From Amycolatopsis viridis (lineage in GTDB: Bacteria; Actinomycetota; Actinomycetes; Mycobacteriales; Pseudonocardiaceae): a stretch of DNA of 64,000 bases. Each line of letters begins with the position of its first letter. Position 1 is the stretch's first letter. The stretch spans positions 2,046,001 to 2,110,000 of the forward strand of contig NZ_JAANOU010000001.1 in NCBI RefSeq assembly GCF_011758765.1. Direction: 5' to 3'. A program made the translations under genes and the position numbers. Under the pieces are notes generated by a model. That model was not told where the DNA came from. It was given only the letters and a program-made list of their open reading frames with translations, and searched no databases. Below are positions 34,810 to 44,380 of the stretch, in pieces.

Positions 34810-36804
34810 ATGTCCGTTCGCACCGCGGAGCAGCGCGCCCTCGCCGACACGATCCGCTCCGGCGGCCGCACCCGGGCAGACCTGGTGGCGGCCGGGGTGT
34901 TCGGCATCGGCGTGCCCGAGGAGCTGGGCGGCGCCGGCGGCACGGTGGCCGACGCCGCGGTGGCCGTCGAGGAGGCGGCGGCCGCGCTGGTGCCCGGCCC
35001 GGTGACCGGCACGGTGCTGGCGGCACTGGTGCTGGCCCGGCACGGCGACTCGCCGCCGGCCAAGGAGCTGCTCCCGGCGTTCGCGGACGGCTCGGCGAGC
35101 GCGGGCGTGGCCCTGACTCCGGACGGCCCGGTGCTGGACGCCGACGCCACGCACGTCCTGGTGGCCGACGGCGGCAGCTGGAGCGTGCGGGAATCCGGCG
35201 CCGACGCCGTGGAGTCGTTCGACCTGTCCCGTGCCTTCGGGCGGGTCCGCGCGGGCACGGGGGTGGTGTTCGCGGGCGGCGAACCGCGGACCTTCGCCGC
35301 CACCCTGGCCGCGGCCGAGGCGGCCGGGATCGCGCGCTGGTGCGTGACCACGGCGGCGGAGTACGCGAAGGTGCGCGAGCAGTTCGGCCGGCCGATCGGG
35401 TCGTTCCAGGCGGTCAAGCACCTGTGCGCCGGGATGCTGTGCCGGGCCGAACTGGCCGAGGCGCTGGCCTGGGACGCCGCGCGTGCGGCGGACGAGTCGC
35501 CGGAGCAGCACGCGTTCGCCGCGGCGGTCGCCGCCGCGGCGGCCCTGGATGCGGCGGTGGACACCGCGAAGGACTGCATCCAGGTGCTCGGCGGGATCGG
35601 GTTCACCTGGGAGCACGACGCGCACCGGTACCTGCGGCGCACGGTCGCGTTGCGACAGTGGCTCGGCGGTTCCGCGCTGTGGCGGCGCGCGGCGGCGTCG
35701 CTCGCGCTGGGCGGCGTCCGCCGGGAGCTGGGGGTCGACCTCTCGGAGCACTTCGACCCGCGGGTGCGGGCGACCGCCGAGGAGATCGCCGCCCTGCCCG
35801 AGGGTGACCGCCGGGAGCGGCTGGCCGCGACGGGGTACCTGATGCCGCACTGGCCGGAGCCCTACGGGGTGGCCGCGAGCCCGGCGCAGCAGCTGGTGAT
35901 CGACGCGGAGCTGGCCCGCGCCGGCGTGACGCGACCCGATCTGGTGATTGGCGCGTGGGCGGTGCCCACCCTGCTGGAGCACGGCACCGAGGAGCAGCGG
36001 CGACGGTTCGTGATGCCGACGCTGCGCGGTGAGCTGACCTGGTGCCAGCTGTTCAGCGAACCGGGTGCCGGCTCGGACCTGGCGTCGCTGCGCACCCGGG
36101 CGCGGCGAGTGGACGGCGGGTTCGTGCTGTCCGGGCAGAAGGTCTGGACCTCGCTCGCACATGAGGCCGACTGGGGCATCTGCCTCGCCCGGACCGATCC
36201 GGACGCGCCGAAGCACCGGGGCATCACCTACTTCCTGGTCGACATGTCGGCACCGGGCATCGATGTGCGGCCGCTGCGGGAGATCACCGGGGCCGAGCGG
36301 TTCAACGAGGTCTTCCTGGACGAGGTGTTCGTCCCGGCGGCGAACGTGGTGGGCGAGGTGGACGACGGCTGGCGGCTGGCCCGCACGACGCTGGCCAACG
36401 AGCGGGTCGCGATGGCGGGCGGGTCGTCGGTCGGGGAGGCCGCCGAGGAACTGCTGGCGGCGGTGACGGATCCCGATCCGGCGGTGCTGGAACGGCTTGG
36501 CGCCCTGGTGGCCGAGGGCACCGCCTGCGCGCTGCTCGACCTGCGGTCCACGCTGCGGCGGTTGGCCGGACAGGACCCGGGGCCGGAGTCGAGCGTGCGC
36601 AAGCTGATCGGCGTGCGGCACCGGCAGGCGGCGGCCGAGACGGCGCTGGAGCTGCTGGGCCCGTCGGGCGTCCTGGTGACCGCGCAGACCTCCGGCCCGC
36701 AGCACGAGTTCCTGCTGTCGCGCTGCCTGAGCATCGCGGGCGGAACCACGCAGATCCTGTCGTCCGTGGCGGCGGAACAGCTGCTGGGGATGCCACGCGG
36801 CTGA
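34810..36804 (+). CDS. fadE34: two-domain acyl-CoA dehydrogenase FadE34 (ChsE3)
   Basis: Sterol side-chain acyl-CoA dehydrogenase, 664 residues, two dehydrogenase domains in one chain, as in mycobacterial FadE34. The first domain (1-310) has VREQFGRPIGSFQAVKHLCA and QVLGGIGFTWEHDAHRYLRR. The second (about 330-664) has CQLFSEPGAGSDLASLRT, VWTSLAHEADWGICLAR and IAGGTTQILSSVAAEQLLG. Such fusions replace the two-gene heterotetramers used elsewhere in sterol side-chain oxidation. Adjacent to kstR under a perfect KstR box. Work in mycobacteria places it on five-carbon side chains; that is inferred for this protein. Confidence 0.92.
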   Translation: MSVRTAEQRALADTIRSGGRTRADLVAAGVFGIGVPEELGGAGGTVADAAVAVEEAAAALVPGPVTGTVLAALVLARHGDSPPAKELLPAFADGSASAGVALTPDGPVLDADATHVLVADGGSWSVRESGADAVESFDLSRAFGRVRAGTGVVFAGGEPRTFAATLAAAEAAGIARWCVTTAAEYAKVREQFGRPIGSFQAVKHLCAGMLCRAELAEALAWDAARAADESPEQHAFAAAVAAAAALDAAVDTAKDCIQVLGGIGFTWEHDAHRYLRRTVALRQWLGGSALWRRAAASLALGGVRRELGVDLSEHFDPRVRATAEEIAALPEGDRRERLAATGYLMPHWPEPYGVAASPAQQLVIDAELARAGVTRPDLVIGAWAVPTLLEHGTEEQRRRFVMPTLRGELTWCQLFSEPGAGSDLASLRTRARRVDGGFVLSGQKVWTSLAHEADWGICLARTDPDAPKHRGITYFLVDMSAPGIDVRPLREITGAERFNEVFLDEVFVPAANVVGEVDDGWRLARTTLANERVAMAGGSSVGEAAEELLAAVTDPDPAVLERLGALVAEGTACALLDLRSTLRRLAGQDPGPESSVRKLIGVRHRQAAAETALELLGPSGVLVTAQTSGPQHEFLLSRCLSIAGGTTQILSSVAAEQLLGMPRG

Positions 36805-36822
36805 ACTGTCGGTGGTTCCGCC

Positions 36823-36828
36823 TAGGGT
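36823..36828 (+). promoter_or_regulatory. -10 box of the SNF2 gene
   Basis: TAGGGT ends seven bases before GTG 36836 and supports that start over GTG 36812 or 36827, both of which would precede or overlap the box. Confidence 0.5.
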
Positions 36829-36835
36829 GACCGGC

Positions 36836-39511
36836 GTGGACTGGAGCGGGACGACGAGGGCGATCTTCGTGCCCTCCGAGCCGCCCCGCGACGGTGTGCT
36901 GGCCGTGTGGGGGGACGAGCCGGGGCCGACGCCGGTCGAGCTCGTGCTGCCCGGGGCGGGGAGATCCGTTCACCGCACCAGGGTCGAGGCGCACGTCCTC
37001 CCGCTTGCCGACGCCCTGCCGCGGTTGCTCGCCGCCGGTGACGGCAGCCCGGGCCTGCGCGCGTGGTCGGCGGCGGTGGCGGCGGGAGCGGACCTGGTCT
37101 CCCGCGGCCGGGTGCGGCCGGTGCCGGGCCCGGGCGAGGTGGCGGCCTGGCGGGCCGGGCCGCTCGACCGGGCGGACGAGGAACTGCTGCGCGACCTGGC
37201 CGCGGCCCTGCCGCCCGAGGCCCACGCCCTGCCGCTGTCCGGCCTCAAGCGGATCCGCCTGCACTCGCCGGAGACCCTGGTGCGCGCGCTCTGGGATGCC
37301 ACCGCCGACGTGCTCGCCGGCGGGGGCGCCGCGGACGGGGCGCAGCTCCAGCTCCGCGTCGAGGTCCGGGAGACCGGCGACGGCTTCGCCTTCGCCGGTG
37401 TTCTCGCGCTGCGCAGCCGCGCCGATCCGAGCCTGGTGGTGGACGCCGCCGCGCTGCCGGCCGCGCCGGCGGCGGTGCGGTCCCGGTTCGGCGGCCAGGT
37501 GCAGGCCCAGCTGCTCGTCGCGGTGCGGCGCGCCGCTCGTGCCTGGGCGCCGCTGGGCCGCCTGCTCGGCGCCGCCGCGCCGGCCGAGCTGTCCCTGGAC
37601 GACACCGAGGTCGTCGAGCTGCTCGACGACGGCCGGGGCGCGCTGGCCGCGGCCGGTGTCGAGGTGCTGTGGCCAAGCGGCCTGGCCGCCGAGCCGGTCC
37701 GGGTCCGGGCGAGCGTCACGCCGTCGCCGGGCGGCGAGGGCGTGTTCCGCCTGAGCGAGCTGTTGCGCTTCCGCTGGCAGCTGAGTGTGGGCGAGCAGAC
37801 CCTGACCGACGCCGAGGTCACCGCGCTCGCCGAGGCCAAGCGCCCGCTGGTGCGGCTGCGCGGGCGATGGGTGCGGGTGGACGACGCTCTGCTGTCCCGC
37901 CTGCGCGGGACACGCCGGGCGGTCACCGGTGCGCGGGCGCTCGCCGCGGCGCTGACCGGCGAACTCGAGCTCGGCGACGAGCACGTGGACTTCGCCGCCC
38001 CGCCGGCGCTCGCCGGGCTCGTCGCCCGGCTGCGCGTACCGGGGGAGCCGGTCGAACCGGATGCCGGCCTGCAGGCCACCCTGCGGCCCTACCAGCGCGC
38101 CGGGGTGTCGTGGCTGGCGCGCATGACCGAGCTGGGGCTCGGCGGCGTCCTCGCCGACGACATGGGCCTGGGCAAGACGATCCAGCTGATCGCGCTGCAC
38201 CTGCACCGGCGCGCGCTCGGCGCTGGTCCGACGCTGGTGCTGTGCCCGATGTCGTTGCTGGGCAACTGGGAACGCGAGGTGGCGCGGTTCGCGCCGACGG
38301 TACCGGTGCGGCGTTTCCACGGCGGCGGGCGGCACCTGACGGGCGTGAAGCCGGACGAGATCGTGCTCGCCACGTACGGGGTGCTGCGCCGCGACGGCGC
38401 CGCGCTGTCCGAAGTGGACTGGGGGCTGGTGGCGGCGGACGAGGCCCAGCACGTGAAGAACCCGCAGTCGGTGACGGCCGGACAGCTGCGGCGTGTCCCC
38501 GCCGCGGCGCGCGTCGCGCTCACCGGCACGCCGGTGGAGAACCGGCTCACCGACCTGTGGTCCATTCTGGACTGGACCACCCCGGGCCTGCTCGGCACCC
38601 TGGAGCACTTCCGCTGCACCACCGTGCGCCCGGTCGAGCGCCACCGGGACGCAGCCGCCGCCGACCGGCTGGCGGCGACGGTGCGGCCGTTCCTGTTGCG
38701 GCGCCGCAAGACCGACCCGGACATCGCGCCGGAGCTGCCGCGCAAGACCGAGACCGACCGGTACGTGCCGCTGACCGCGGAGCAGGCCACCCTGTACGAG
38801 GCCGTGGTGCGGGAGAACCTGGCGGTGATCCGGGAGTCCCGTGGCGTGCGGCGGCGCGGTCAGGTGCTCAAGCTGCTCACCGAGCTGAAGCAGATCTGCA
38901 ACCACCCGGCGCAGTACCTGAAGGAGACCGGGCCGCTGCCCGGGCGGTCGGGCAAGCTGGCCGCGTTCGAGGAGCTGCTGGACGTGATCCTCGACGAGGG
39001 CGAGAGCGTGCTGGTGTTCAGCCAGTACGTGCGCCTGTGCCGGTTGCTGGCGGCGCGGCTGGGCGAACGCGGGGTGCCGGTGCAGCTGCTGTCCGGTGCT
39101 GATCGCGCGGGGGAGCGGGAGGTGAAGGTGGCGCGGTTCCAGCGGGGTGACGTGCCGGTGTTCCTGTTGTCGCTCAAGGCCGGCGGCGTCGGGTTGAACC
39201 TGACCCGCGCGACGCACGTGATCCACTACGACCGCTGGTGGAATCCCGCGGTGGAGGACCAGGCGACCGACCGGGCCCACCGGATCGGCCAGGACCGCCC
39301 GGTGCAGGTGCACCGGCTCGTCGCGGAGGGCACGGTCGAGGAGCGGGTGGCCGCGGTGCTCGCCGGGAAGCGCCGGCTGGCGGAGGGCGTGGTCGGCTCC
39401 GGGGAGGACTGGATCACCGACCTGTCCGACGAGGAGCTGACCACGCTGGTCCGTCTGGGTGAGCCGGGCCGGGCGCCGGCTCAGGTGCGCCCGCGGAGCC
39501 AGCGCAGGTAG
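36836..39511 (+). CDS. SNF2-family DEAD/H-box helicase
   Basis: An ATP-dependent DNA translocase of the bacterial SNF2/HepA class, 891 residues. The N-terminal 400 residues are the bacterial SNF2-associated region. The ATPase core follows: LRPYQRAGVSWLARM (Q-like motif), Walker A DDMGLGKT, DEAQ box VAADEAQHVKNP, LTGTPVENRLTDLWSIL, and in the second RecA lobe LVFSQYV, SLKAGGVGLNLTRATHVIHYDRWWNPAVEDQATDRAHRIGQ (by region). No SWIM zinc motif is seen in this protein. It lies between fadE34 and the side-chain operon without a KstR box, so it is probably an unrelated passenger. Confidence 0.92.
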   Translation: MDWSGTTRAIFVPSEPPRDGVLAVWGDEPGPTPVELVLPGAGRSVHRTRVEAHVLPLADALPRLLAAGDGSPGLRAWSAAVAAGADLVSRGRVRPVPGPGEVAAWRAGPLDRADEELLRDLAAALPPEAHALPLSGLKRIRLHSPETLVRALWDATADVLAGGGAADGAQLQLRVEVRETGDGFAFAGVLALRSRADPSLVVDAAALPAAPAAVRSRFGGQVQAQLLVAVRRAARAWAPLGRLLGAAAPAELSLDDTEVVELLDDGRGALAAAGVEVLWPSGLAAEPVRVRASVTPSPGGEGVFRLSELLRFRWQLSVGEQTLTDAEVTALAEAKRPLVRLRGRWVRVDDALLSRLRGTRRAVTGARALAAALTGELELGDEHVDFAAPPALAGLVARLRVPGEPVEPDAGLQATLRPYQRAGVSWLARMTELGLGGVLADDMGLGKTIQLIALHLHRRALGAGPTLVLCPMSLLGNWEREVARFAPTVPVRRFHGGGRHLTGVKPDEIVLATYGVLRRDGAALSEVDWGLVAADEAQHVKNPQSVTAGQLRRVPAAARVALTGTPVENRLTDLWSILDWTTPGLLGTLEHFRCTTVRPVERHRDAAAADRLAATVRPFLLRRRKTDPDIAPELPRKTETDRYVPLTAEQATLYEAVVRENLAVIRESRGVRRRGQVLKLLTELKQICNHPAQYLKETGPLPGRSGKLAAFEELLDVILDEGESVLVFSQYVRLCRLLAARLGERGVPVQLLSGADRAGEREVKVARFQRGDVPVFLLSLKAGGVGLNLTRATHVIHYDRWWNPAVEDQATDRAHRIGQDRPVQVHRLVAEGTVEERVAAVLAGKRRLAEGVVGSGEDWITDLSDEELTTLVRLGEPGRAPAQVRPRSQRR

Positions 39512-40722
39512 GTCCACTCCAGGAAGCGTTCCACGCCACGCACCACGTGGGCGCTGCGGATGGACGGGAAGACGTCGAACGCGTGCTGCGCGCCGGGCAG
39601 TTCCGCGTACGCCACCGGCTGTCCGGAGGTCTCCCGCAGGCGCCGGACGAACTCGCGCGCCTCCCGGACCGGCACCAGCGAGTCGTGTGCGCCGTGGATC
39701 ACGAAGAACGGCGGCGCCTTGCCGGTGATCCGGTCCAGCGGTGACGCGGCGCGGTACTCGTCCAGGTGCTGCGCCGGGTCCTTGCCCACCACGTACCGGG
39801 CCAGCAGCGCGTGCAACCGCACCGTGCTGGCCCGCGAACCGCTCGACGCGGCGAAGTCGTACACCCCGTAGTGCGGCACGCACGCCTGCACGCGGGTATC
39901 GGCGCCGGCGAAACCGGGTTGCAGTCCCGCGTCGTCCGCGGTGAGCGCCAGCAGCGCGGCCAGGTGACCGCCGGCCGAACCGCCCGTGGCGGCCAGGAAC
40001 GCCGGATCGCCGCCGTACTCGCCGATGTGCTCGCGGATCCACGCCACCGCGCGCTTGACACCGACGATGTGGTCCGGCCAGTGCGCCTTCGGCGACAGCG
40101 GGTAGTTCACCGCGACGCACACCCAGCCGCGCTGCGCCATGTGCAGCATCAGCGGAATGCCCTGGTGGTCCTTGCTGTCCACCATCCAGGCGCCGCCGTG
40201 GATCTGCAGCAGCACCGGGCGCCCCCGCACCGGTTCACGCGGCCGGTAGATGTCCATCAGGAACCGCTTGCCCCCCGGCGCGTAGGCGAGGTTCCGGTCG
40301 CGCCGCACGTCGGGGTTGCGCATCCGGAACGGCAGCACCAGCTGCCCCCACGGCGTCGCCAGGTCCCGCGGGTCCGGCGGGCGTTCCAGATCCGCCGCGT
40401 ACCGCGGCCCGAGCGCCTCCGCCAGCGCCTGCTCCACCGCACCCTTCGCCCGCTGCGACGTCACGATCAGCGACCCCAGCCCGGCCACCGATGCCGCGGC
40501 GAGCCCCAGGCCGGCCCGGTCCGCCCGCGTGCGCAACCCGTACCGCGCCAGGTGCGCGGCGGTGTCGGCGACCGTGAGCGCGAGCAGGTGCGGCGCGAGC
40601 TCCCCGGTCAGCCAGCCGGCGAAGAACGCGGGTACCGAGGCGCGCACCCCGGGCACCGGGCGCAGCGCGTTCGCCGTCAGGGCGAGCTGCAGGGCCCGCC
40701 GGGTGCGGAATCGGGGTCGCAT
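39481..40722 (-). CDS. alpha/beta-hydrolase, HSL/LipC-like esterase
   Basis: A 413-residue esterase/lipase. Residues 1-140 contain hydrophobic helices (a membrane-associated cap), then the hydrolase domain: oxyanion motif HGGAW, nucleophile elbow GGSAGGH with catalytic Ser, Asp in HGAHDSLVPV and His in PGAQHAFDVF. This matches actinobacterial carboxylesterases of the LipC/LipN kind. It is divergent from a wax-ester synthase, suggesting neutral-lipid turnover. The 3' end overlaps the convergent SNF2 gene by 31 bases. Substrate not determined. Confidence 0.85.
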   Translation of the reverse strand: MRPRFRTRRALQLALTANALRPVPGVRASVPAFFAGWLTGELAPHLLALTVADTAAHLARYGLRTRADRAGLGLAAASVAGLGSLIVTSQRAKGAVEQALAEALGPRYAADLERPPDPRDLATPWGQLVLPFRMRNPDVRRDRNLAYAPGGKRFLMDIYRPREPVRGRPVLLQIHGGAWMVDSKDHQGIPLMLHMAQRGWVCVAVNYPLSPKAHWPDHIVGVKRAVAWIREHIGEYGGDPAFLAATGGSAGGHLAALLALTADDAGLQPGFAGADTRVQACVPHYGVYDFAASSGSRASTVRLHALLARYVVGKDPAQHLDEYRAASPLDRITGKAPPFFVIHGAHDSLVPVREAREFVRRLRETSGQPVAYAELPGAQHAFDVFPSIRSAHVVRGVERFLEWTYLRWLRGRT

Positions 40723-40748
40723 GTCCCATGATCGTAGTCGCTTTCCCT

Positions 40749-40754
40749 TACCCT
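40749..40754 (+). promoter_or_regulatory. -10 box of the wax-ester synthase gene
   Basis: TACCCT ends six bases before GTG 40761 with no ribosome site between; leaderless layout. Confidence 0.5.
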
Positions 40755-40760
40755 TACCGG

Positions 40761-42158
40761 GTGCGACCGCTCAGTGGACTCGACGCCAGTTTCCTGTACC
40801 TGGAAACGTCTTCCCAGGTGCTGCACGTGTGCGGGCTGCTCACCCTGGACGGGTCGAGCATTCCGGGTGGTTACCGCTTCGCGGAGTTCAAGCGCACGCT
40901 CGCCGGGCGCATCTGCGCGATTCCGGAGTTCCGCCGGAAGCTGCACAACTCCCCGCTGAACTTCCTGCACCCGGTGTGGGTCGAGGACGACGCGTTCGAC
41001 ATCGACCACCACGTGCACCGCGTCGCCGTGCCCGCGCCGGCCGACCGGGAGACGCTGGCCGAGCTGTGCGCCCACTTCGCCGGTCAGCCGCTCAACCGGG
41101 AGCGGCCGCTGTGGGAGATGTACGTGATCGAGGGCCTGCCCGGCGACCACGTCGCGGTGTTGTTCAAGATGCACCACGCGACGGTCGACGGGGTCGGCGG
41201 CGCCAACCTGATCGCCTACCTGGCGGGCACCGAACCGGGTGAACTTCCGCCGCTGCCGGACCCGGAGCCCAACCTCGAGCCGCCCTCGCACCTCCAGCTG
41301 CTGCGCGCGAGCGTCCAGGAGCTGGCGCGGCGCCCGGTGGAGGTGGCCAAGCTGCTGCCCGGTCTCGCCGGCATGGCGCCGCGCTGGCTCGGCCGCGCGC
41401 TGCGCCGCCAGGGCATGCCGGTCCCGTTCACCGCGCCGCGCACCTCGTTCAACTCCACGATCACCGGCGTGCGCAGCATCGCCTACGGCACCGTGGACCT
41501 GGACGACGTCAAGACGGTGAAGAACGCCTTCGGCGTGAAGGTGAACGACGTGGTCCTGGCGCTGTGCGCGGGCGCGCTGCGCCGGTACCTGGACGCGCGC
41601 GGCGAACTGCCGCCGGATCCGCTGGTCGCGACCGTCCCGGTGTCCACGCTGGGCCGCACCGGCCAGGAGGGCGACAGCAGCAACAAGGTGTCCGCCTTCT
41701 TCGCGACCCTGCCCACGCACCTGCCGGAGGCCGCCGCGCGGATCTACGCGGCCGCGGAGGGCAACCGGCAGGCGAAGGAGCACCACCACGAGATCGACGC
41801 CGACATGCTGCAGAACTGGGCGCAGTTCGCCGCGCCCGGCCTGTTCGGGCTCGCCGTGCGGGCGTATGCGGCGCTGCGCCTGGCGGACAAGCACCCGGTG
41901 GTGCACAACCTGGTCGTCTCCAACGTGCCCGGCCCGCCGATGCCGCTGTACTTCGTCGGTGCGCGGGTCACCGCGTTCTACCCGCTCGGCCCGGTGTTCC
42001 ACGGCGCCGGGCTGAACGTGACCGTGCTGTCCTACGCCGGCAAGATGGACATCGGCCTGCTCGCCGCGCGAGAACTGGTTCCAGATGTGTGGGTGCTCGT
42101 CGAGGCGATGCGGGACGAGATGCGGGAACTACTCGCGGCGGCCGCGGCTCTTGCCTGA
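40761..42158 (+). CDS. wax ester synthase/diacylglycerol acyltransferase
   Basis: Transfers acyl-CoA to diacylglycerol or fatty alcohols to make storage lipid, 465 residues, full length. It starts RPLSGLDASFLYLET as the family does, carries the active-site HHxxxDG as HHATVDG at residues 138-144, PLWEMYVIEGL just before, and the C-terminal NLVVSNVPGPPMPLYFVGA block. GTG 40761 is set by homology and by the -10 spacing. It precedes the fadE28 operon but a KstR box and its own ribosome site separate them, so the two are probably independent. Confidence 0.93.
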   Translation: MRPLSGLDASFLYLETSSQVLHVCGLLTLDGSSIPGGYRFAEFKRTLAGRICAIPEFRRKLHNSPLNFLHPVWVEDDAFDIDHHVHRVAVPAPADRETLAELCAHFAGQPLNRERPLWEMYVIEGLPGDHVAVLFKMHHATVDGVGGANLIAYLAGTEPGELPPLPDPEPNLEPPSHLQLLRASVQELARRPVEVAKLLPGLAGMAPRWLGRALRRQGMPVPFTAPRTSFNSTITGVRSIAYGTVDLDDVKTVKNAFGVKVNDVVLALCAGALRRYLDARGELPPDPLVATVPVSTLGRTGQEGDSSNKVSAFFATLPTHLPEAAARIYAAAEGNRQAKEHHHEIDADMLQNWAQFAAPGLFGLAVRAYAALRLADKHPVVHNLVVSNVPGPPMPLYFVGARVTAFYPLGPVFHGAGLNVTVLSYAGKMDIGLLAARELVPDVWVLVEAMRDEMRELLAAAAALA

Positions 42159-42179
42159 ACTCGTCTCCTCGGCTAAGAC

Positions 42180-42193
42180 TAGAACAGGTTTCA
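42180..42193 (+). promoter_or_regulatory. KstR box upstream of fadE28
   Basis: TAGAACAGGTTTCA is a perfect TNNAACNNGTTNNA site, 22 bases before the fadE28 start, which has a GAGGAG ribosome site. Confidence 0.88.
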
Positions 42194-42215
42194 GTCTTGT
42201 TGCCGAGGAGCCGGT

Positions 42216-43238
42216 GTGGACTTCACCCTGGATGCGACCCAGGCCGACATCGCCGCGCTGACCGCGGACGTCCTGGCACGGGAGCCGGCGGACGCCTGGC
42301 CGGCGCTGGCCAAAGCGGGCCTGCTCGCGCTCGCCCTGCCCGCCGAACTGGGCGGGGACGGGCTGGGTCCGGCCGAGGTCGCCGTGGTGCTCACCGAGGT
42401 CGGCCGGGCAGCCGCGGACGTGCCGGCGCTGGCTGCCCTCGCGCTCGGGGTGCTGCCGCTGGACCGGCTGGGCAGCCCGGAGCAGCGGGCGCGCTGGCTG
42501 CCCGCGATCGCGTCGGGCGAGGCGGTGGTCACGGCCGCGCCGCACGAACCGTCGGCCCCGTTCGTCACCGCGCCGTCCACCGAAGCCGTGCCGGCCGGCG
42601 GGGGATGGGCGCTGACCGGTACGAAGACGCTCGTGCCGTCGCTGCCGGAGGCGCGGTGCGTGCTCGTGCCGGCCACCCTGCCGTGGGGCACCGGGGTCTT
42701 CCTGGTCGATCCGTGCGCACCGGGCGCGCAGGTCTGCGGCACCACCCTGCGGCTGACCGGCGTACGGGCCGGGGAGGCGGACCTGCTGCCCGCGGGCGCA
42801 CTGGCCGACCTGCACCGGTTCGCGCTCGCCGGTGCGGCCGCGCTGGGCGACGGCGCCGTGGCCGGAGCGCTCGCGCTGACCACCGGGCACGTGCGGCGGC
42901 GCGAGCAGTTCGGTCGTCCACTCGCGACGTTCCAGGCGGTGGCCCAGCAGATCGCGGACGTCTACATCACCTCCCGCACGTTGCACCTGGCGGCGCTGTC
43001 GGCGGTGTGGCGGCTCGCCGAAGGTCTGGACCCGGACGAGGACCTGGCGGTCGCGGCGTACTGGCTGGCCGAGGAGGCCCCCCGGGCGCTGGCGCTGTGC
43101 CACCACCTGCACGGTGGTCTCGGCGTCGACGTCACCTACCCGCTGCACCGCCACTACGGGCTGGTCAAGGAGCTCGCCGCGGTCGTCGGGGGCGCGGCGG
43201 AGCGGCTGGACCGGCTCGGCGACCTGGTGGAGAGCTGA
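42216..43238 (+). CDS. fadE28: acyl-CoA dehydrogenase FadE28 (ChsE1)
   Basis: Alpha subunit of the heterotetrameric dehydrogenase that acts on the three-carbon side chain (3-oxo-pregn-4-ene-20-carboxyl-CoA) of cholesterol. The 340 residues match mycobacterial FadE28 in length and in blocks such as LPAELGGDGLGPAEVAVVL, REQFGRPLATFQAVAQQIADVYI and CHHLHGGLGVDVTYPLHRHY. It is shorter than a normal acyl-CoA dehydrogenase, as expected for the ChsE1 subunit. GTG start behind GAGGAGCC. Directly overlaps fadE29 (shared ATG/TGA), giving one operon to ltp2. Confidence 0.93.
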   Translation: MDFTLDATQADIAALTADVLAREPADAWPALAKAGLLALALPAELGGDGLGPAEVAVVLTEVGRAAADVPALAALALGVLPLDRLGSPEQRARWLPAIASGEAVVTAAPHEPSAPFVTAPSTEAVPAGGGWALTGTKTLVPSLPEARCVLVPATLPWGTGVFLVDPCAPGAQVCGTTLRLTGVRAGEADLLPAGALADLHRFALAGAAALGDGAVAGALALTTGHVRRREQFGRPLATFQAVAQQIADVYITSRTLHLAALSAVWRLAEGLDPDEDLAVAAYWLAEEAPRALALCHHLHGGLGVDVTYPLHRHYGLVKELAAVVGGAAERLDRLGDLVES

Positions 43239-44380
43239 TGCACATCGAACTGACCGCGGCGCAACGGAAACTGCGGGACGAGCTGCGCGAGTACTTCGCC
43301 GGGCTGGTCACGCCGGAGGAGCGGCGGGCGCTGCTGCGCGAGCGGCACGGCGAGGTCTACCGCCGCATCGTGCGGCGCATGGGCGCCGACGGGCGGCTGG
43401 GCGTGGGCTGGCCGGCGGAGTACGGCGGTGGCGGGTTCGGCGACCTCGAGCAGCACCTGTTCGCGGACGAGGCCGCCCGCGCCGACGTGCAGCTGCCGTC
43501 GGTGACCCTGCAGACGGTCGGCCCGACGCTCCAGGAGTACGGCACCCCGGAGCAGAAGGCGTTCTTCCTGCCGAAGATCCTCGCCGGTGAGGTGCACTTC
43601 GCGATCGGCTACACCGAACCGGACGCCGGCACGGACCTCGCGTCGCTGCGCACCACCGCGGTGCGGGACGGCGAGTCCTATGTGGTCGACGGACAGAAGA
43701 TCTTCACCACGGGCGCGCACGACGCCGACTACATCTGGCTCGCGGCGCGCACCGACCCGGATGCGCCCCGGCACCGGGGCATCTCGATCCTCATCGTCGA
43801 CACCCGCGACCCCGGTTACTCCTGGACCCCGATCATCACCTGCGACGGCGCGCACCACGTCAACGCCACCTACTACTCCGGGGTCCGGGTGCCGGTGGCG
43901 ATGCGGGTCGGCGCGGAGAACCAGGGCTGGCGCCTGATCACCACGCAGCTCAACCACGAGCGGGTCATGCTCGGCCCGGCCGGCCGGGTCGGCGGTCTCT
44001 ACGACCGGGTGCGCGCCTGGGCAGCGGAGCGCGGCCTGCTGGACCGGCCGGACGTGCGGCGGGCGCTGGGCGAGACGCGGGCGGTGATGCGCATCAACGA
44101 GCTGCTGAACTGGCAGGTGGCGGGTGCGGCCCTGGATGTCGCGGACGCGTCGGCGACGAAGGTGTTCGGCTCCGACCGCATCCAGCGGGTGGCACGGCTG
44201 ATGGAGGAGATCGTGACCCGTCACGGTGACCTGTCCGATCCGGACACCGCCGAACTGGCGGAGTGGCTCGACGTGCTGGCGCGGCGCAACCTCGTGCTCA
44301 CCTTCGGCGGCGGTGTCAACGAGATCCAGCGCGAGCTGATCGCCACCGCCGGGCTGGGGCTGCCGAGGGTGCCGCGATGA
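43238..44380 (+). CDS. fadE29: acyl-CoA dehydrogenase FadE29 (ChsE2)
   Basis: Beta subunit partner of FadE28, 380 residues. It contains the complete flavin/substrate loop IGYTEPDAGTDLASLRT, FTTGAHDADYIWLAARTDPDAP, the helix QLNHERVMLGPAGRVGG and the C-terminal FGGGVNEIQRELIA. In the mycobacterial enzyme each active site is built at the FadE28-FadE29 interface and uses residues of FadE29 for catalysis. Overlap with chsH2 (ATGA) shows translational coupling. Confidence 0.94.
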   Translation: MHIELTAAQRKLRDELREYFAGLVTPEERRALLRERHGEVYRRIVRRMGADGRLGVGWPAEYGGGGFGDLEQHLFADEAARADVQLPSVTLQTVGPTLQEYGTPEQKAFFLPKILAGEVHFAIGYTEPDAGTDLASLRTTAVRDGESYVVDGQKIFTTGAHDADYIWLAARTDPDAPRHRGISILIVDTRDPGYSWTPIITCDGAHHVNATYYSGVRVPVAMRVGAENQGWRLITTQLNHERVMLGPAGRVGGLYDRVRAWAAERGLLDRPDVRRALGETRAVMRINELLNWQVAGAALDVADASATKVFGSDRIQRVARLMEEIVTRHGDLSDPDTAELAEWLDVLARRNLVLTFGGGVNEIQRELIATAGLGLPRVPR

